From Ypsolopha sequella (Eukaryota; Arthropoda; Insecta; Lepidoptera; Ypsolophidae): 64,000 nt of DNA. The position numbers and the translations under genes were made by a program. The notes beneath the pieces were generated by a model. That model saw only the letters and a list, made by a program, of their open reading frames with translations. It was not told the DNA's origin and searched no databases. The stretch spans positions 19,920,001 to 19,984,000 of the forward strand of contig OW204000.1 in the NCBI GenBank assembly GCA_934047225.1, in the 5' to 3' direction. The stretch's first letter is position 1; every line of letters begins with the position of its first letter. Shown one piece after another: positions 47,539 through 59,354 of this stretch.

Positions 47539-48212
47539 CTTACATCATATTTTTCGTCTTTAAATCACGTTTCCACAAAATCAGAACCCAAAAACATAAC
47601 CTACTTGCATCAGAAACAAAAATCACACGGAAACAATGCTCGATAAAAACAAAGAGACAACGAGACCTCAAATTACCAACTTTTACTCGACTTTCAAAGT
47701 TTCAAGTTGCGCGTGAGTTTGGTCACGTAGACCATCAAATGTGATGATGAAGACTGATTGTCGCTAATATAAACATGGGTCAATAAATAAACAAGAATTT
47801 CAGCGGTGCGCTACGTCAATAAAGTAGATTGGACGAAGCACGTGAGAAAAATTATGCAAATCTCATCGGTCATTGGACAACGAAAGTTAGCTTTATTTTG
47901 CTCAGAACCCCTACCAAAAAATATAATAACTAATGAATAATAATATCAAATAATAAACGATTAAAAAGCCTAATAATTTGTAATAAGAAATCAATAAGCT
48001 TCTCCAAAATTCCTCTCATGAGATTCCTCTCATGGAGGAATCTCCCCTGTCTTTTATTGTCAAGCACTAAATACGAAAATACCTTGATCTGCGCAATTTG
48101 CGGACGGAACCGACGTACAAGTTCAAACAAGATGCGAAAACAGAAGAATCCACTTCAAAATATTAAATTAGCGGAGTAAAGCATCAAGACGTTTTAATTT
48201 ATCACTTGAAAT
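47539..48212. other. Intron 1 sequence, no gene seen
   Basis: No repeat match. A short direct repeat, CTCATG-GA-GATTCCTCTCATGG, lies at about 48014-48040. Confidence 0.45.
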
Positions 48213-48663
48213 TAGGGTTGCCAGATGGGAAAACCAAAATATCTGGGCAAAATTTCTAAAAGTCGGGATTTTGAGATTATTTTCGGGACAAATAAATATT
48301 AAGAATCAAAAAATTTACTTTTATTATTAAAATTAAAGTATTTACAACAAAATACTTTTTTGACCGCCGATCATTGTTATTTGTCGGGACAATTTGTATT
48401 TTGTTGGGACTCTGGACATCATATGAAATGTCAGGACAATCCCGATGAATCCCGAGCAACTGGCAACCCTACTCGGGATTTTGAGATTATTTTCGAGACA
48501 AATAAATATTAAGAATCAAAAAATTTACTTTTATTATTAAAATTAAAGTATTTACAACAAAACACTTTTTTGCCCGCCGACCGTTGTTATTTGTCGGGAC
48601 TCTAGACATCATATGAAATGTCAGGACAATCCCGATGAATCCCGACCAACTGCCAACCCTACT
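48213..48663. mobile_element. AGGGTTGCCAG-ended MITE, body duplicated in tandem
   Basis: AGGGTTGCCAGATGGG at left. The body (CGGGATTTTGAGATTATTTT ... CAATCCCGATGAATCCCG, -CAACTGGCAACCCTACT) occurs at about 48264-48473 and again at about 48474-48663, the second copy lacking about 20 bp. The repeated right end is CTGCCAACCCT. Confidence 0.8.
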
Positions 48664-49164
48664 TGAAATGGTGTTTCATCAAGATGTGACACATTATCAA
48701 AGTATGTCAAGTATGCGATAGCAAAGTCTGCACATATCACAGATAATAGAATACTAGCACATAGTAACAAAGTAAATACCATGCACCTTAGTAGGGACGT
48801 CACTGTTCGTTTTGAATAATATTGATTTTTAATTCTATAAAATGAAATGAAATATATTTATTTATGTAACGTAGGTATAACACACACTTATTACAGGTCG
48901 GTTTTAATTTAATAGAAGTAATCAAATAATCTATGTGTATAGGCAATAGTTTTATGTAATAAAATAAATAATAATATGGGGAAATACACAGGGAAATAAT
49001 AAAGGTTGGGTTTACTCTAATTTATAAAAATTTATTAACAAGAAACTTAAATAACATAAAGAATACTAAATTATAAATAATACTTAAAATATACACTAAC
49101 TGCAAAGCTTAAAATAAACTGGGTTTACTTAAATTTAATTTAAAAATACACTTGAATAAAATAA
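48664..49164. other. Intron 1 sequence, no gene seen
   Basis: AT-rich; two AAATAATA-rich tracts. No feature. Confidence 0.45.
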
Positions 49165-49345
49165 AACCGCAGTCGATAGCCCGCCTGTCATGCAAGCAGG
49201 AGGTCGCAGGTTCAAATCCTGGCCCGAGGGACTTTTTTCAAAATATTTGTGCTTTTTTATTTGTTTCTGAGTGATTTCAAGTTTGTAAAAGCACTCTAAT
49301 AATAATTAGAGTATTCAAAGCGATGGATTTCGCTATAAAAATTAA
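49165..49345 (+). mobile_element. Half copy of the tRNA-hairpin element
   Basis: A tRNA-like stretch (CGCAGTCGATAGCCCGC, anticodon arm CCTGTCATGCAAGCAGG, AGGTCGCAGGTTCAAATCC) has no 5' acceptor strand. It is followed by a diverged right arm (TTATTTGTTTCTGAGTGAT, GCACTCTAATAATAATTAG) and the end ATTCAAAGCGATGGATTTCGC. The last block is the mirror of GCGAAATCCATCGCTATGAAT at the left of the complete copy (50629). The left arm is missing. Confidence 0.75.
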
Positions 49346-49555
49346 AATTTATAATAATCATAAATAATAATATAATCTAAAATTTTCAGAATCGGATTTA
49401 TCATTTATATCGTATTAAAATATACCTTTAAGTTAGTTCACGTACGAGTTTTATTTTATTAAATATAAGTAAGCCCAAAATCCAATGAGTAACTTTAATT
49501 GTTAAATAAAAATGTACATGTAATGAGTGTATATTACAACCTGACCTGACAACTA

Positions 49556-49607
49556 GAATATTGCCGATGAAACGTATGGCGCGGCATACATTTCATCGGC
49601 AATATTC
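49556..49607. repeat. Compact hairpin
   Basis: A 23-bp stem with one mismatch and a 6-nt loop: GAATATTGCCGATGAAACG, then TATG-GCGCGG-CATAC, then the mirror. Pairing goes on imperfectly outward (CTGACAACTA against CGGTGGTCGGG). Confidence 0.8.
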
Positions 49608-49699
49608 CGGTGGTCGGGTTTTACGTTATACCTATACAATATAGTATATTATATATACTATATTTATACTATATTCATTCTAAGAACGTAGATAGCGAC

Positions 49700-50000
49700 T
49701 GATTTTTGTCCAATCACCAAATTGGCCTCTTTTTCTTGGACGCGTAATACTAATAATCACGCCACGAAACAACAAATTGGTGTGTTTTTAGCTAATACTG
49801 AAATATTTTGTATGGAAAAAAAATATTGGATTTAAGTAGAATCCCTTCATATTTATATTACCTGCTTTATGAACAAAATCATCAACTCTTAACCGCGTTC
49901 TTGAAATATATACATATATAGTCCGAATTACTTCAAACGAATCCCCGAAAGTCTGGCGTTGTTCATGCTCTAGGCTCATGTACAGTCTTAACACACCATA
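49700..50000 (-). mobile_element. Family F fragment
   Basis: CCTCTTTTTCTTGGACGCGT, AACAACAAATTGGTGTGT and AACCGCGTTCTTG match, in reverse, 60185-60490 inside intron 4. Confidence 0.65.
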
Positions 50001-50339
50001 ACATAATTTAATCTAAGCGAATTGAAGCAGGTACACATCCCTAACCAAATAAAAAAGGGTATATAATATACCTATATATTATTAATTAATTAATCCACGA
50101 CATTTTTAGAGAGGGATGTCGTCTACACTATCTCTGAATGCGATAAGAAGGTATAAAACAGACAAACAGACATTTCGTAAAGGATTTACCGCCGAGTTAT
50201 ATTTGCATAAAGTATTTTGAAAAATTGCCAAAAAGTTTTTTTTTTCTTTCAAAACAGCTGAAGTACTTTTTTTCACCTTTCTTACGTAAAGGTTGGTTTA
50301 AAATTTAAATTTACAATTTAAAATTTGTGCACAGTATTT

Positions 50340-50575
50340 GTTCTTACTTACCACTTACTGAACGGTGATAGAAAACATCGTAAGGAAACCTGCATGCCCT
50401 AAAAAGCGTGTATTTGTGCCCGAAGTACGGAGATAAGGCTCGATCACCACCCATCACGTTGGGACGTATAACCGCCGGTGAAACGCGGGTGTACCGAGTG
50501 TGGACTGTGACTTGTATTTCACAGTTCACACTCGGAACACCTCTGACACCCTCTTGGGGATTCATGACGTGACGA
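50340..50575 (-). repeat. Family D repeat, copy 2
   Basis: Reverse of 25262-25545: GGTGATAGAAAACATCGTAAGG, CGGTGAAACGCGGGTGTACC, CACTCGGAACACCTCTGAC. Confidence 0.65.
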
Positions 50576-50628
50576 TATTTATACTTATATTTATATACTT
50601 ATAATGTTAAGATTATGTTTATTTTGCG

Positions 50629-50890
50629 AAATCCATCGCTATGAATACTCTAAATATTATTAGAGTGCAATACAAACTAGAAAATATCAATCAGAAACAA
50701 ACCCAAAGACAAGAATATGAAATCTGCCCCTCGGTGGCGCAGTTGGTAGCGCGCTTGTCTTGATAACAAGAGGTCGCAGGTTCGAATCCTGGCCCGGGGA
50801 ATTTTTTCATATTCTTGTCTTTGGGTTTGTTTCTGATTGATATTTTCTAGTTTGTATTGCACTCTAATAATACTTATAATGTTCTCCTCA
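50629..50890. mobile_element. Palindromic element with a tRNA in its loop
   Basis: Left arm 50655-50722 and right arm 50805-50872 are exact reverse complements over 68 bp (GAGTGCAATACAAACTAG, TATCAATCAGAAACAAACCC and so on), around an 82-nt centre holding the tRNA-like sequence. Outside the left arm, GCGAAATCCATCGCTATG is the mirror of the right end of the half copy at 49165-49345, so the family has longer, partly lost ends. A 61-aa frame on the minus strand is the tRNA read backwards. Confidence 0.88.
50728..50800 (+). tRNA. tRNA-like sequence, anticodon UGA by position, probably pseudogene
   Basis: It folds as a 73-nt type I tRNA: D stem GCGC/GCGC with AGTTGGTA loop, anticodon stem CTTGT/ACAAG with loop CTTGATA, variable AGGTC, T arm GCAGG-TTCGAAT-CCTGG. 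A box (TGGCGCAGTTGG) and B box (GGTTCGAATCC) are intact. Against a working gene: the acceptor pairs CCCTCGG with CCCGGGG, with one C-C mismatch and one wobble; the T stem has a G-G pair; and position 37 is T. UGA would mean serine, but a serine tRNA has a long variable arm, which this lacks. Confidence 0.55.
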
Positions 50891-53208
50891 ACATACTAAC
50901 TTTCACAACCTACGGTAAAATTTGTATGGGTAGGTCAAATTTTCATTTCTTTATTTCTTATCAATAATAAAATGTTAATAATGTTTTTATGTAATTAATC
51001 TGTTTAACAATTCACGCTCTGCTCAAAACCTCAACGTGGATTTTCCATACTATAGCCAAACATAATAAGCAATAAATTTTTAATTTTATGACTGTGTTCA
51101 TACGAAATTACATACATGGTATTTAGTATTTAGTAAAATAATAATAAAATAAATTGAGAAAAATAAATGAAATTCCTTTTTAGAGTTCGTATACGAGTGC
51201 TAATTATATAAGAACATAAATAGTTAGACAGCATATTTATTTGTAAATAAATATTATATTCTTATACTATTAATATATATATCTATATATATATATCTAT
51301 TATATATATCTTATACTATTAATAGTATATTCTTATCTAAATTTTTGATTTATTTTATGTCTTAAATATTTGTACGCCCTGAATCGTTACGTACACCTTC
51401 AATAGTTCAACAAATAAAATATCTTAAATCTTGAAAACAAATCTGGAAAGATAATGGAAAAATATTATAGCTAATATTTGCCAAAAAGGATCGTTAGTTT
51501 TTGTTCTTCGATTATGTATTTTTTAATTGACAGAATCTGATAATCAACTATACCTAAAACGTTTAAAATCATTATCAGATCATTATTCTTTTACCTTTCG
51601 TAATCTTAACAACGAAACACTTGAGTTGACAGTGATACTGAAAAATGCCTTTCCGTTATATCAGCAGGGTGTCAGATAAAATAATCGACTTCTCCAAACT
51701 TACTACCACTTACGACGAATATGTTTGCGCAGTTCGAAAGCCATTACATATCTATTATTTCTTATCATTTGTCAACATTTTGTAAAGTCATTTCAATGAT
51801 TCTTATTTTTGGCAAACAATATAACTTATTATCCGTTCGAAATGCTTCTACGCAAGAATAATAAAAAAAAATCCCCAGTTAAATTTTTTGGTGTCATAGT
51901 AACAGTTGCTATTGCTGATATAAGATCTATCGACTGGCATTTCACATATATTAAATTTTATTGTTCTGTGATTGGCATAAAGTTCGTGGGCTAAGGTTTG
52001 GAAATTTTGAGCCAAACGTCAAGGGGAGAGTTGTATTTTCATTTGTAATAAAAATTATTATATACTTATGCGCTGTTTTCATTCATTTGGCTCTAAGATA
52101 ACGAAGAATCCATAACAAAAAAAAATGTTATACTTACTTAGTACCTTTTATAGCATTTTGCGAGTATCGTTAGTTATTAGGATATATAAATAAAATGTAT
52201 TCATTTCGAACCACTTCATTGTGACTTTTTTTATAAATGATTACTCATTTATCATTAATCAGAAAAACAACAAATAAGTGCCGAGAGAGGAATCATTATT
52301 TATTTATTTTCGACCCCTAGTTGATGGGGCTTAATCTGTTGGAAAGATTTCTAGTATAACTCCTTTCAAGGAATAGGTCAAATTACAGCGCAATTGACAT
52401 TAGAGACCAAGTTATATTTCTTAAAATGCGGAAAAAATTAAGTTAAAGACTCCTTTACAACCTTTATGAATACTGGCCTAAACAAACCCACATTTAACCG
52501 GTTATTACCGGTTTATATTTTCCGAAAGAAGTATTGCGTAGTTTAAGACACTATACCTTTTGGTTTTTCTGGTCTATATCCATTTTGTCGATGTGTTTTC
52601 CCTCGATCTAATTAAATCTGGTTTTTTGATCTGCTTGGTGCTTGTTGTCGATCGGTTGTACCAGATTTATTTATAGTCCCAATAATAAATACTATTATTT
52701 TGCTGAAATTAGGCGCAATTAAAAAAATGGCCAGCGTATGTACTCATTTATTATTATGTCTACCTCTGAGATTGAATTGAGTTTCTTTTCTTTACTTTTA
52801 TAATATAGCCGCTATCAGAAACCGGTTTATCTGACAGCATCGATAGTTCTAAAATTAATGTTTATAATTGTACATGTAAATACGATAGTACAATAGTAAA
52901 CAAAATGATATCAGACCTCAAAGAAAAACGTCTTAAAATCAAAATGCAAATATTTTAAAGATCCCTCTTGCTATCGCCCAAGCTTGGTAGCAAAAAATTG
53001 TTTCCTATTTCCATTACATATTTGTTTTTTGTTTGAAAGTGGATTTCAAGGTTTTACATCTACGTATTAAATTTTGTTTTATTTTCAGTTTGATAACTAA
53101 AATTAAATCTTCAAAAACAGTTCGTCCTAAATGCCATCCATTTCCATGATGAGATTTGTAATATATTTTTACAGCTGACACGTTTCAAAAATTAAATAAA
53201 TACTTCAT
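50891..53208. other. AT-rich intron, no gene seen
   Basis: 51260-51335 is TA-rich low-complexity DNA (TATATATATCTATATATA). Frames such as 51809-51994 show nothing. No repeat ends recognised. Confidence 0.5.
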
Positions 53209-55369
53209 TGACCCCTATTCTGAAGCAAGTGGCCCAAACTGACGTTTATAAAAATCGCTCACAAATTAAGTTTCCATGACTTAAAATTTTTAGGTATTCT
53301 GAAGCTGGCGCTTAGAAATTGTTACTGAATATACGATGACAACTCTAAAGCAATTCAACTTGGGGTGTTTGGTATTCTGAAGCCACCAATTAGAGCGTTA
53401 AATTGGTTTGACAGCTCTTATATTAGGAAAGTTTTGGTTGCACCTACTTAGGTGCGCTCTAAAAATTTACTAAGTTTCATGCAAGTTTTTTCAGCTTTTT
53501 CACTAGTATTGGTAACTTTTATTTGGTTTCTAGGTTTATAAGAACAATCAAAGGTGTGTGCAAGCACTTTATCTAATTATATAATCCAGCAGTTTAGCTA
53601 AAATATGTGTGAAAACAGGACTACGATTTCATGTGAATTTTGTTTGTACCATTGCAATTCATCAAATAAATTTGATGATTTTGTCATGTTTAGTAGTCTT
53701 CAATTTCAGTGTTGTTTTCCTTACTTATTTGTCTAGCTAAATATAAATTATACTATGACGTTACAAATAAATAAAACAACGCCTATACGTAGGTATATAT
53801 ATTTAAAACGTCACCTGAATATACATTATTGATATTTATTAGCATAAAATACGCTGAGGTGACGACAATGTACTAGTGGTGTAAACAAAATGCAAAGGAC
53901 AAGTTATAAACTCTTAGCAACGTGTACAGCTTTTTGCCCGCTAGATAGAATACCTCACGGGCGTAGCCAGCAGCTGCTAGCAGAAGTAGCACTTGAACCC
54001 ATAGACTTGGGATATACTGGCCAGTTTATCCCAAGTCTATGCTTGATCCCTCAAACGCCCCACCCTCTGCATGAGCGCATTACCTACCTATGTTACGCTG
54101 AAAACCACGAAAGAAGAAAGATGGAGGGAAACGTGTGGTAAAATTTCGTCACTTTTAGGTGACCAAATTTGTTTATTGCTGAATTCAGATCGATTTAATT
54201 ACGTCAGGCCTAGACCGAGAAGAATGGATTATTACACGTTTTCTAGTATAGTGCCGCAATACAAGGGTGTTAAGTTGAAGTTGCGGAAGCGGAAAACTAG
54301 CGATAGTACTCGTCCACACGAACAACTTTCCGTGAAATACAACAGATAAATCGAGAAAAAAAATCTCTAATAAACCGATCGAAAAAGCAAATCAACACAA
54401 TCATCACGCGAGCGTTTTACTCTATCCATTTCCAGTAGAACTTCATTGTATTATACGGAGTCCATTGTTTATGGTACAAATTTCACACACGCTGGGAGGC
54501 TATACACAGAATTACGAGAAGTTTACCTTGTCTATGGTATCCAACAAGCTACAGGGCTGTGTATATCCTCCCAGTGTCTATGGAATCCTTATAGAGTGAA
54601 AGAGAAAGAGAAACTCATTCTTATACTAAAAAACGAATGATTGAGATAATATACTTAGATTACTTAATCGTGGCTCCTTATGGTTTTGAATAACAAATCA
54701 GCAAATTTTTACTGCTACCACTTTGAAGTTCGCTCAAAACTGAATAACCGAATAACTGCACAACTCCCACTGGTTAAGGGTTAAGTTAAACCATAGACAG
54801 TAGCTTGTTTAGCATAGAAAATATTTTAATATGATCTCTTTGCGCTATTTATAAGCGAATGAGTATCCGAGTGGCCAAAACCGGGACACTAGCCAAAACC
54901 GGGTCACACCCCTACAGACGAGAATTTTATGCTACTTTATTATTATTTCTAGCTACAAATTCAACAGCCCATAGAACCTGTTTCATATAGATGTCAATAA
55001 AGCTATGTAAACTAACAAGCTACGTGGAGCAAGGCATGCACTCTAGACAAAAATAGCGATCCTAAAATCAAATGTTAACGATTTTCTATAGTCTCTAGCA
55101 TTACCATCAAAACTATCGATTGAAATCGGAAGCATATCGAATTCGCTTTCGATTTGGGAAAAAAAAGGAATGGGTCGGATAGCGATCGCTATCTTTATCG
55201 AAACTGCAGGCCCAGGTAGTAAAACCACCTTCGTGGCAAACATTCAAGATTTCAATAACCAAAAAGAATATAAATTATTTTATCTAATACTAATGATAAG
55301 TACTAATGTACTGCTAAACATGTGTTCTGTACTGCTAAATGTTCAAAGTACGACATTTTTCGTTATGGG
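53209..55369. other. Intron 1, small hairpins only
   Basis: ATTCTGAAGC recurs at about 53217, 53293 and 53373. A hairpin at 54003-54038 pairs AGACTTGGGATA with TATCCCAAGTCT. An inverted pair at about 54490-54590 matches GCTGGGAGGCTATACACAG with CTGTGTATATCCTCCCAG. 54275-54350 matches 11175-11250. The frames at 53890-54640 are not convincing exons. Confidence 0.5.
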
Positions 55370-55790
55370 GGTATACCGTGAAAAGTGACACTTTTAAAGT
55401 TATTTATCTGCTCTTTTAAAGAAGTTCCAAGTAAAATAAATTAGTATAACAATTTTGGTACCTTTTTCTAGATTTTAGGCTATCAGAAATGCAATTGGAG
55501 GAATTTCACTCGATAGAAGTAATTATTTAAATGAGGTCTAAATTTACACTTTTTTGATATTCTGACAAATTGATATACTATACAGACTTCAAAAATATTT
55601 ATTTAGATGGGTTTTAACAATACCTAAATTACTGGTTATGATAATTTTTGTAGCTATTTTAGTTAATTTTGTATTAATTTAAAACCGACTTTTTGCCAAT
55701 TTTTTCCGATTCCGTCTCTCTCGCACTGCGGGTTTTTCCTCCTGGACTAACGGGGACCTTTGCACGGACGATATATCACCTTATGGTGGG
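55370..55790 (+). mobile_element. Family A' MITE, copy 2
   Basis: GGGGGTATACCGTGAAAAG to CGATATATCACCTTATGG, matching 20685-21110. Confidence 0.75.
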
Positions 55791-57344
55791 CGCCCAGCTG
55801 CAATATAAATGCTTTAGGTGTTTGTGACGTCGTCCTGATTGCTTTGATCTCAATGAAATTTTGCACACATCTTTAATACATGTTTCCCTGGTCCCCCACA
55901 CCGCACTCCGACCCATCTCTCATCAAGAGTTGCAAGATGGCGAGATATTCAAAAAACGCCGAATTTGTGAAATGGTTTCAGGTAAAAACTATTTTCCATG
56001 AAACGGTAACTGTCTATTTATAGAAAAGTGTATAAACTTAGGCTTCTTTACATAAACGACGTCTGTATTTCTCTCTTTTTTATTTCCAGTATAGGTAAAA
56101 ATTATACAACTTGCTAACTTTGCATAAAAACGAGGCAATATTCACGATATTCTGACAGCTAGTGTTTCATCAAATTTCGCTTTTTGGGCTGTATACAGAC
56201 GTAGTTAGATGACGCTAGATAATACTTATGAAAAAAAAATGAAGAAAATAAGCTGTTGACTTCACATTGAATCTTGAGAAAAATCCAGCCGTATAGGAGC
56301 CTGTTAAGAAGCGATGACAGGGAATTACCATTTTTCTTGAACTAATGACCCCCAACGAGACCAGACGTCATCAGAATTTTAAAGATAAATCTACTCAAAT
56401 ATACGATAATGAGTGATAATTGAGGAAGCAACAAAAATATTCGCTAAAATAAGTTAAATACTTAAAGTAACTGTTGATAGAATAATTGTTGTTATCAATG
56501 AATCCTGGGTTATCAAAATTATTACTAAATATACTATCAATGCTGTCTTTGATAGGATAAATATAGTCAAAGATACTACTGTTTGAAATGACCTGGCCAA
56601 GTATGTGAATGCCATTATAGTTCCAATATTGATACCTAATCACCGCTCAATCGTTCGTTTGTTGTTTCACCACTGCCTTGTTCTGTGATATTGCGACGGC
56701 ATTTATTAGATTTACAATAAAATACAACTTTCACATATTTCATCATTAGCGAAATATATATTTTTCGCTGCTTTACTTTGTGTTATCAATTTCATTATCA
56801 CATAATTTCGCAGCTCCTCACCTAGAAGATGTTTTGAAAACTCGTTATCAGTATTTACCTAAGTGTTTATTTTTATAACGAAAGCTGATTTCTTATCGAC
56901 TCTATAAACTTAACTCATAAATACTATAATACATTTAATACCACGGTCCAACGAAGCATTAAGAAATACAATGAACGTATTTATGTAATACAATAAAAAT
57001 CCCGACCAAATGACAAGTCTTGCAAAAAACTGTAACATTACCGAAATATTGTATTTTATTGTATTATTTTATTGGTTTCGTCTTGAAAATTTTAGTGTCA
57101 TGGGACCAGTATTGTTTCAGAATAACTAACCAAACAAAAAGAAAATAAACATAAGTATCACTAACTTACACAACACTTTGTTAACTGGTCACGAAATCAC
57201 GAGTCTTATTCTTTACAGATTTTTTGTAGCCACGCTCTGCCAAAAATATTGATCAACTAAATATATACCCACCCACCACTCACAGCTGACAAATTACATA
57301 ATATAAAACAGCGAGAACTAATTTGATTGTTTCTTTCTTTCCAG
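55791..57344. other. End of intron 1, no other feature
   Basis: AT-rich up to the exon 2 acceptor. An 82-codon minus frame (56395-56643) has no recognisable domain. Confidence 0.5.
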
Positions 57345-57741
57345 ATATTGCAATCACCAACGGGGACCATCTAGAATTTTACACAAATGGCACTAAAACA
57401 AGCAATGAAGGCACCAGATTTAGAGAGCTTACAGCATTGGCATACGATGCTGTCCACAACATGCTTTTGTTTGTTGACAAACAAAACGATAACGCCTCAA
57501 TATTTAGCTACCATTTAGCAACTAAAAAATATCAGCCATTAGTTAGAAAGAAGTTGTATGAAAATATTCAAGGTATAGCGTTCGACCCGATCACCAGTAT
57601 GCTGTTCTGGACGGATACAAGTGAGAAGAGCATATTTTGGATCTCATTGGCTCCCGGGTCTAAGAACAATGCTAACGGCAATCTGTTGATCAAAATGGAT
57701 GATGAACTGCCAAGAGCTATCGCTGTTGATAGCTGTAGAGG
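57345..57741 (+). CDS. cue: cueball exon 2: first YWTD propeller blades
   Basis: The acceptor is a pyrimidine tract then CCAG at 57341-57344. The exon encodes residues 22-153 and ends GG|GTGAGT (phase 2). Visible LDL-receptor class B signatures include LTALAYDAVHNMLLFVD and GIAFDPITSMLFWTD, each the edge of a beta-propeller blade. It ends AIAVDSCRG, continued by YIYWTN in the next exon; the VD-x-C-R-x-x-x-YWTN run is typical of cueball. A methionine-initiated frame beginning at 57323 uses intronic sequence before the acceptor and is not the real start. Confidence 0.93.
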
Positions 57742-57829
57742 GTGAGTTAAAATCATGAAACTTCTGTTTATGTAATTACGTAATATACTGAGAAAATAAA
57801 ATTGTGACATATTCTTTGATATATTTTAG

Positions 57830-58498
57830 ATACATTTACTGGACCAACACCAACATTACTAATTCCACGATAGAGAGAGCACGCTTCGATGGCACAGACA
57901 GACAAACTATCATCAGCAATACCGGTGATAAAAAGATTTACATGCCAGTGAGCATCGCCATAGATCAACAATCAAGAAGACTGTACTGGGTAGACGACAA
58001 GGAAGGCATACATTACACAATCGAGAGTTCAGACCTTGAGGGTCACGACATCATAACTGAACTTGAAGGTCAATTTCATCAGCCAAACATGCTGACAGTA
58101 TCCAAAGACTCAATCTATTGGTTAGAATGGGGATATAACACCATTCTGAAGTTGCCGAAAAACCATAAGAAAGATGAACAACCAGAAAGCCTTATTAAAT
58201 TAAATTACCAAGTGCCTTTTGGTGTTGTAGCAAATTACAACATAGAAGATCAAACCAAAAACATACCAGAATGCGAATCATTGGCTAATGTGGCAAAAAA
58301 CAGAACTACTATTAATGAAACATTCACCACAAACATTACAAAGGAAGGGTTGTTCTGCCTTCATGGTGAGATGGTGAAAGGTAAAAAGTGTGAATGCTCA
58401 CCGGGATACATTGGAGAAAGATGCGAGGTGTCTGTCTGTCAGAACTACTGCTTCCAAGGAGACTGCAGCTTATCCAATGATGGACGACCAACTTGCAG
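57830..58498 (+). CDS. cue: cueball exon 3: YWTD blades, linker, EGF1 and start of EGF2
   Basis: The acceptor is TTTTAG at 57824-57829; the donor is AG|GTAATT at 58499 (phase 2). It encodes residues 154-376. It opens with YIYWTN, then an ERARFDGTDRQTII blade, then SIAIDQQSRRLYWVDD and SIYWLEWG. After an N-glycosylation-rich linker (NRTTIN, NETF, NITK) come EGF1, C330-C352 with CECSPGYIGERCE, and the first half of EGF2 (CQNYCFQGDC). The region is extracellular and the blades are a likely ligand-binding surface. The 88-bp intron before it reads as non-coding and carries in-frame stops. Confidence 0.95.
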
Positions 58499-58672
58499 GT
58501 AATTGTGACGAAAATACGTACCACAAAATATTCGGTAACATACCATATAATTTACATTTTGGTAAACTAAATTCAAAGCGCATAAAACGCGCAATCTTGG
58601 ACGTACAAAATGATTTCACAACTTCACAGCTAATGTTTCTGTAAATTCAAAATATCTTGCTCTTTATTTCAG

Positions 58673-58873
58673 GTGTCGGGAAGGCTTCTCTGGAATACGA
58701 TGTGAAGTAAACCAGTGCCATGGTTACTGTCTAAATGATGCAGAGTGTTCACTAGCTCTCGAAAACCAGAAGCCTGTCTGCAAATGCCGTGAAGAGTACG
58801 AAGGGCAGAGATGTGAGGTCCAGAAACCGGTAATCGATACCGTCCCGAAATTTGATGTCAATGCGTCTTGCAA
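58673..58873 (+). CDS. cue: cueball exon 4: end of EGF2 and EGF3
   Basis: The acceptor is TATTTCAG at 58665-58672; the donor is TGCAA|GTAAGT at 58874 (phase 2). It encodes residues 377-443. CREGFSGIRCE closes EGF2. EGF3 runs from C392 to C424 (CHGYCLNDAEC then VCKCREEYEGQRCE) with the six-cysteine spacing and the G-x-x-C-E end of an EGF module. A juxtamembrane stretch (KPVIDTVPKFDVNASC) follows. The reading frame through the donor would give Lys; the true join to exon 5 makes Asn, followed by CTND. Confidence 0.93.
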
Positions 58874-59354
58874 GTAAGTTGCAATATTTCCAGCTCCCGT
58901 AGTTTTAGAGGCGTCGTTACGTGTCGTGGGGTGTCTATGGAATGTTAGTATAATATTTAATTTCCATTACATTATCTCGATCTATGTTTTAGTCGAACTA
59001 AAAATCGTGAAAATTGAGTAGTATCTCAACAACAAACCCCTAAAATACATAAATTTAACATTTTCTTACCAAAAGTGTAGCCAAATGTGCTTTTATGGTT
59101 TTAGATAAAATCAAAAAATTAATACGAGTCAAACATCAAAAATGTAATCTAAATTAATAATAACCAAAAATAATGTTCGAAAACGTCCACAGTCTAGCCA
59201 AAAGGTGGTTTTCAAATTTTCAATTTCGCGCCCGCAAAGAAATCGGCATGATTGTATTGTCCTCGCAAGTTTTATGAAGCGTGCACCTTATAGCGAAATG
59301 AAACAGCATGACATTTGACCACGCCCACAACTGAGTTGGTGGCGTTATGATGTC
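58874..59354. repeat. Intron 4 start with fragment of the second-family repeat
   Basis: 59050-59160 carries the reverse of the CACATTCGGCTACACTTTTGG block from 8577-9290. The rest up to 59354 has no feature. Confidence 0.5.

Noticed and set aside
50677..50862. 61-codon frame on the minus strand containing RIRTCDLLLSRQARYQLRHRG
   Set aside because: This is the reverse reading of the tRNA-like sequence, a common false protein in databases.
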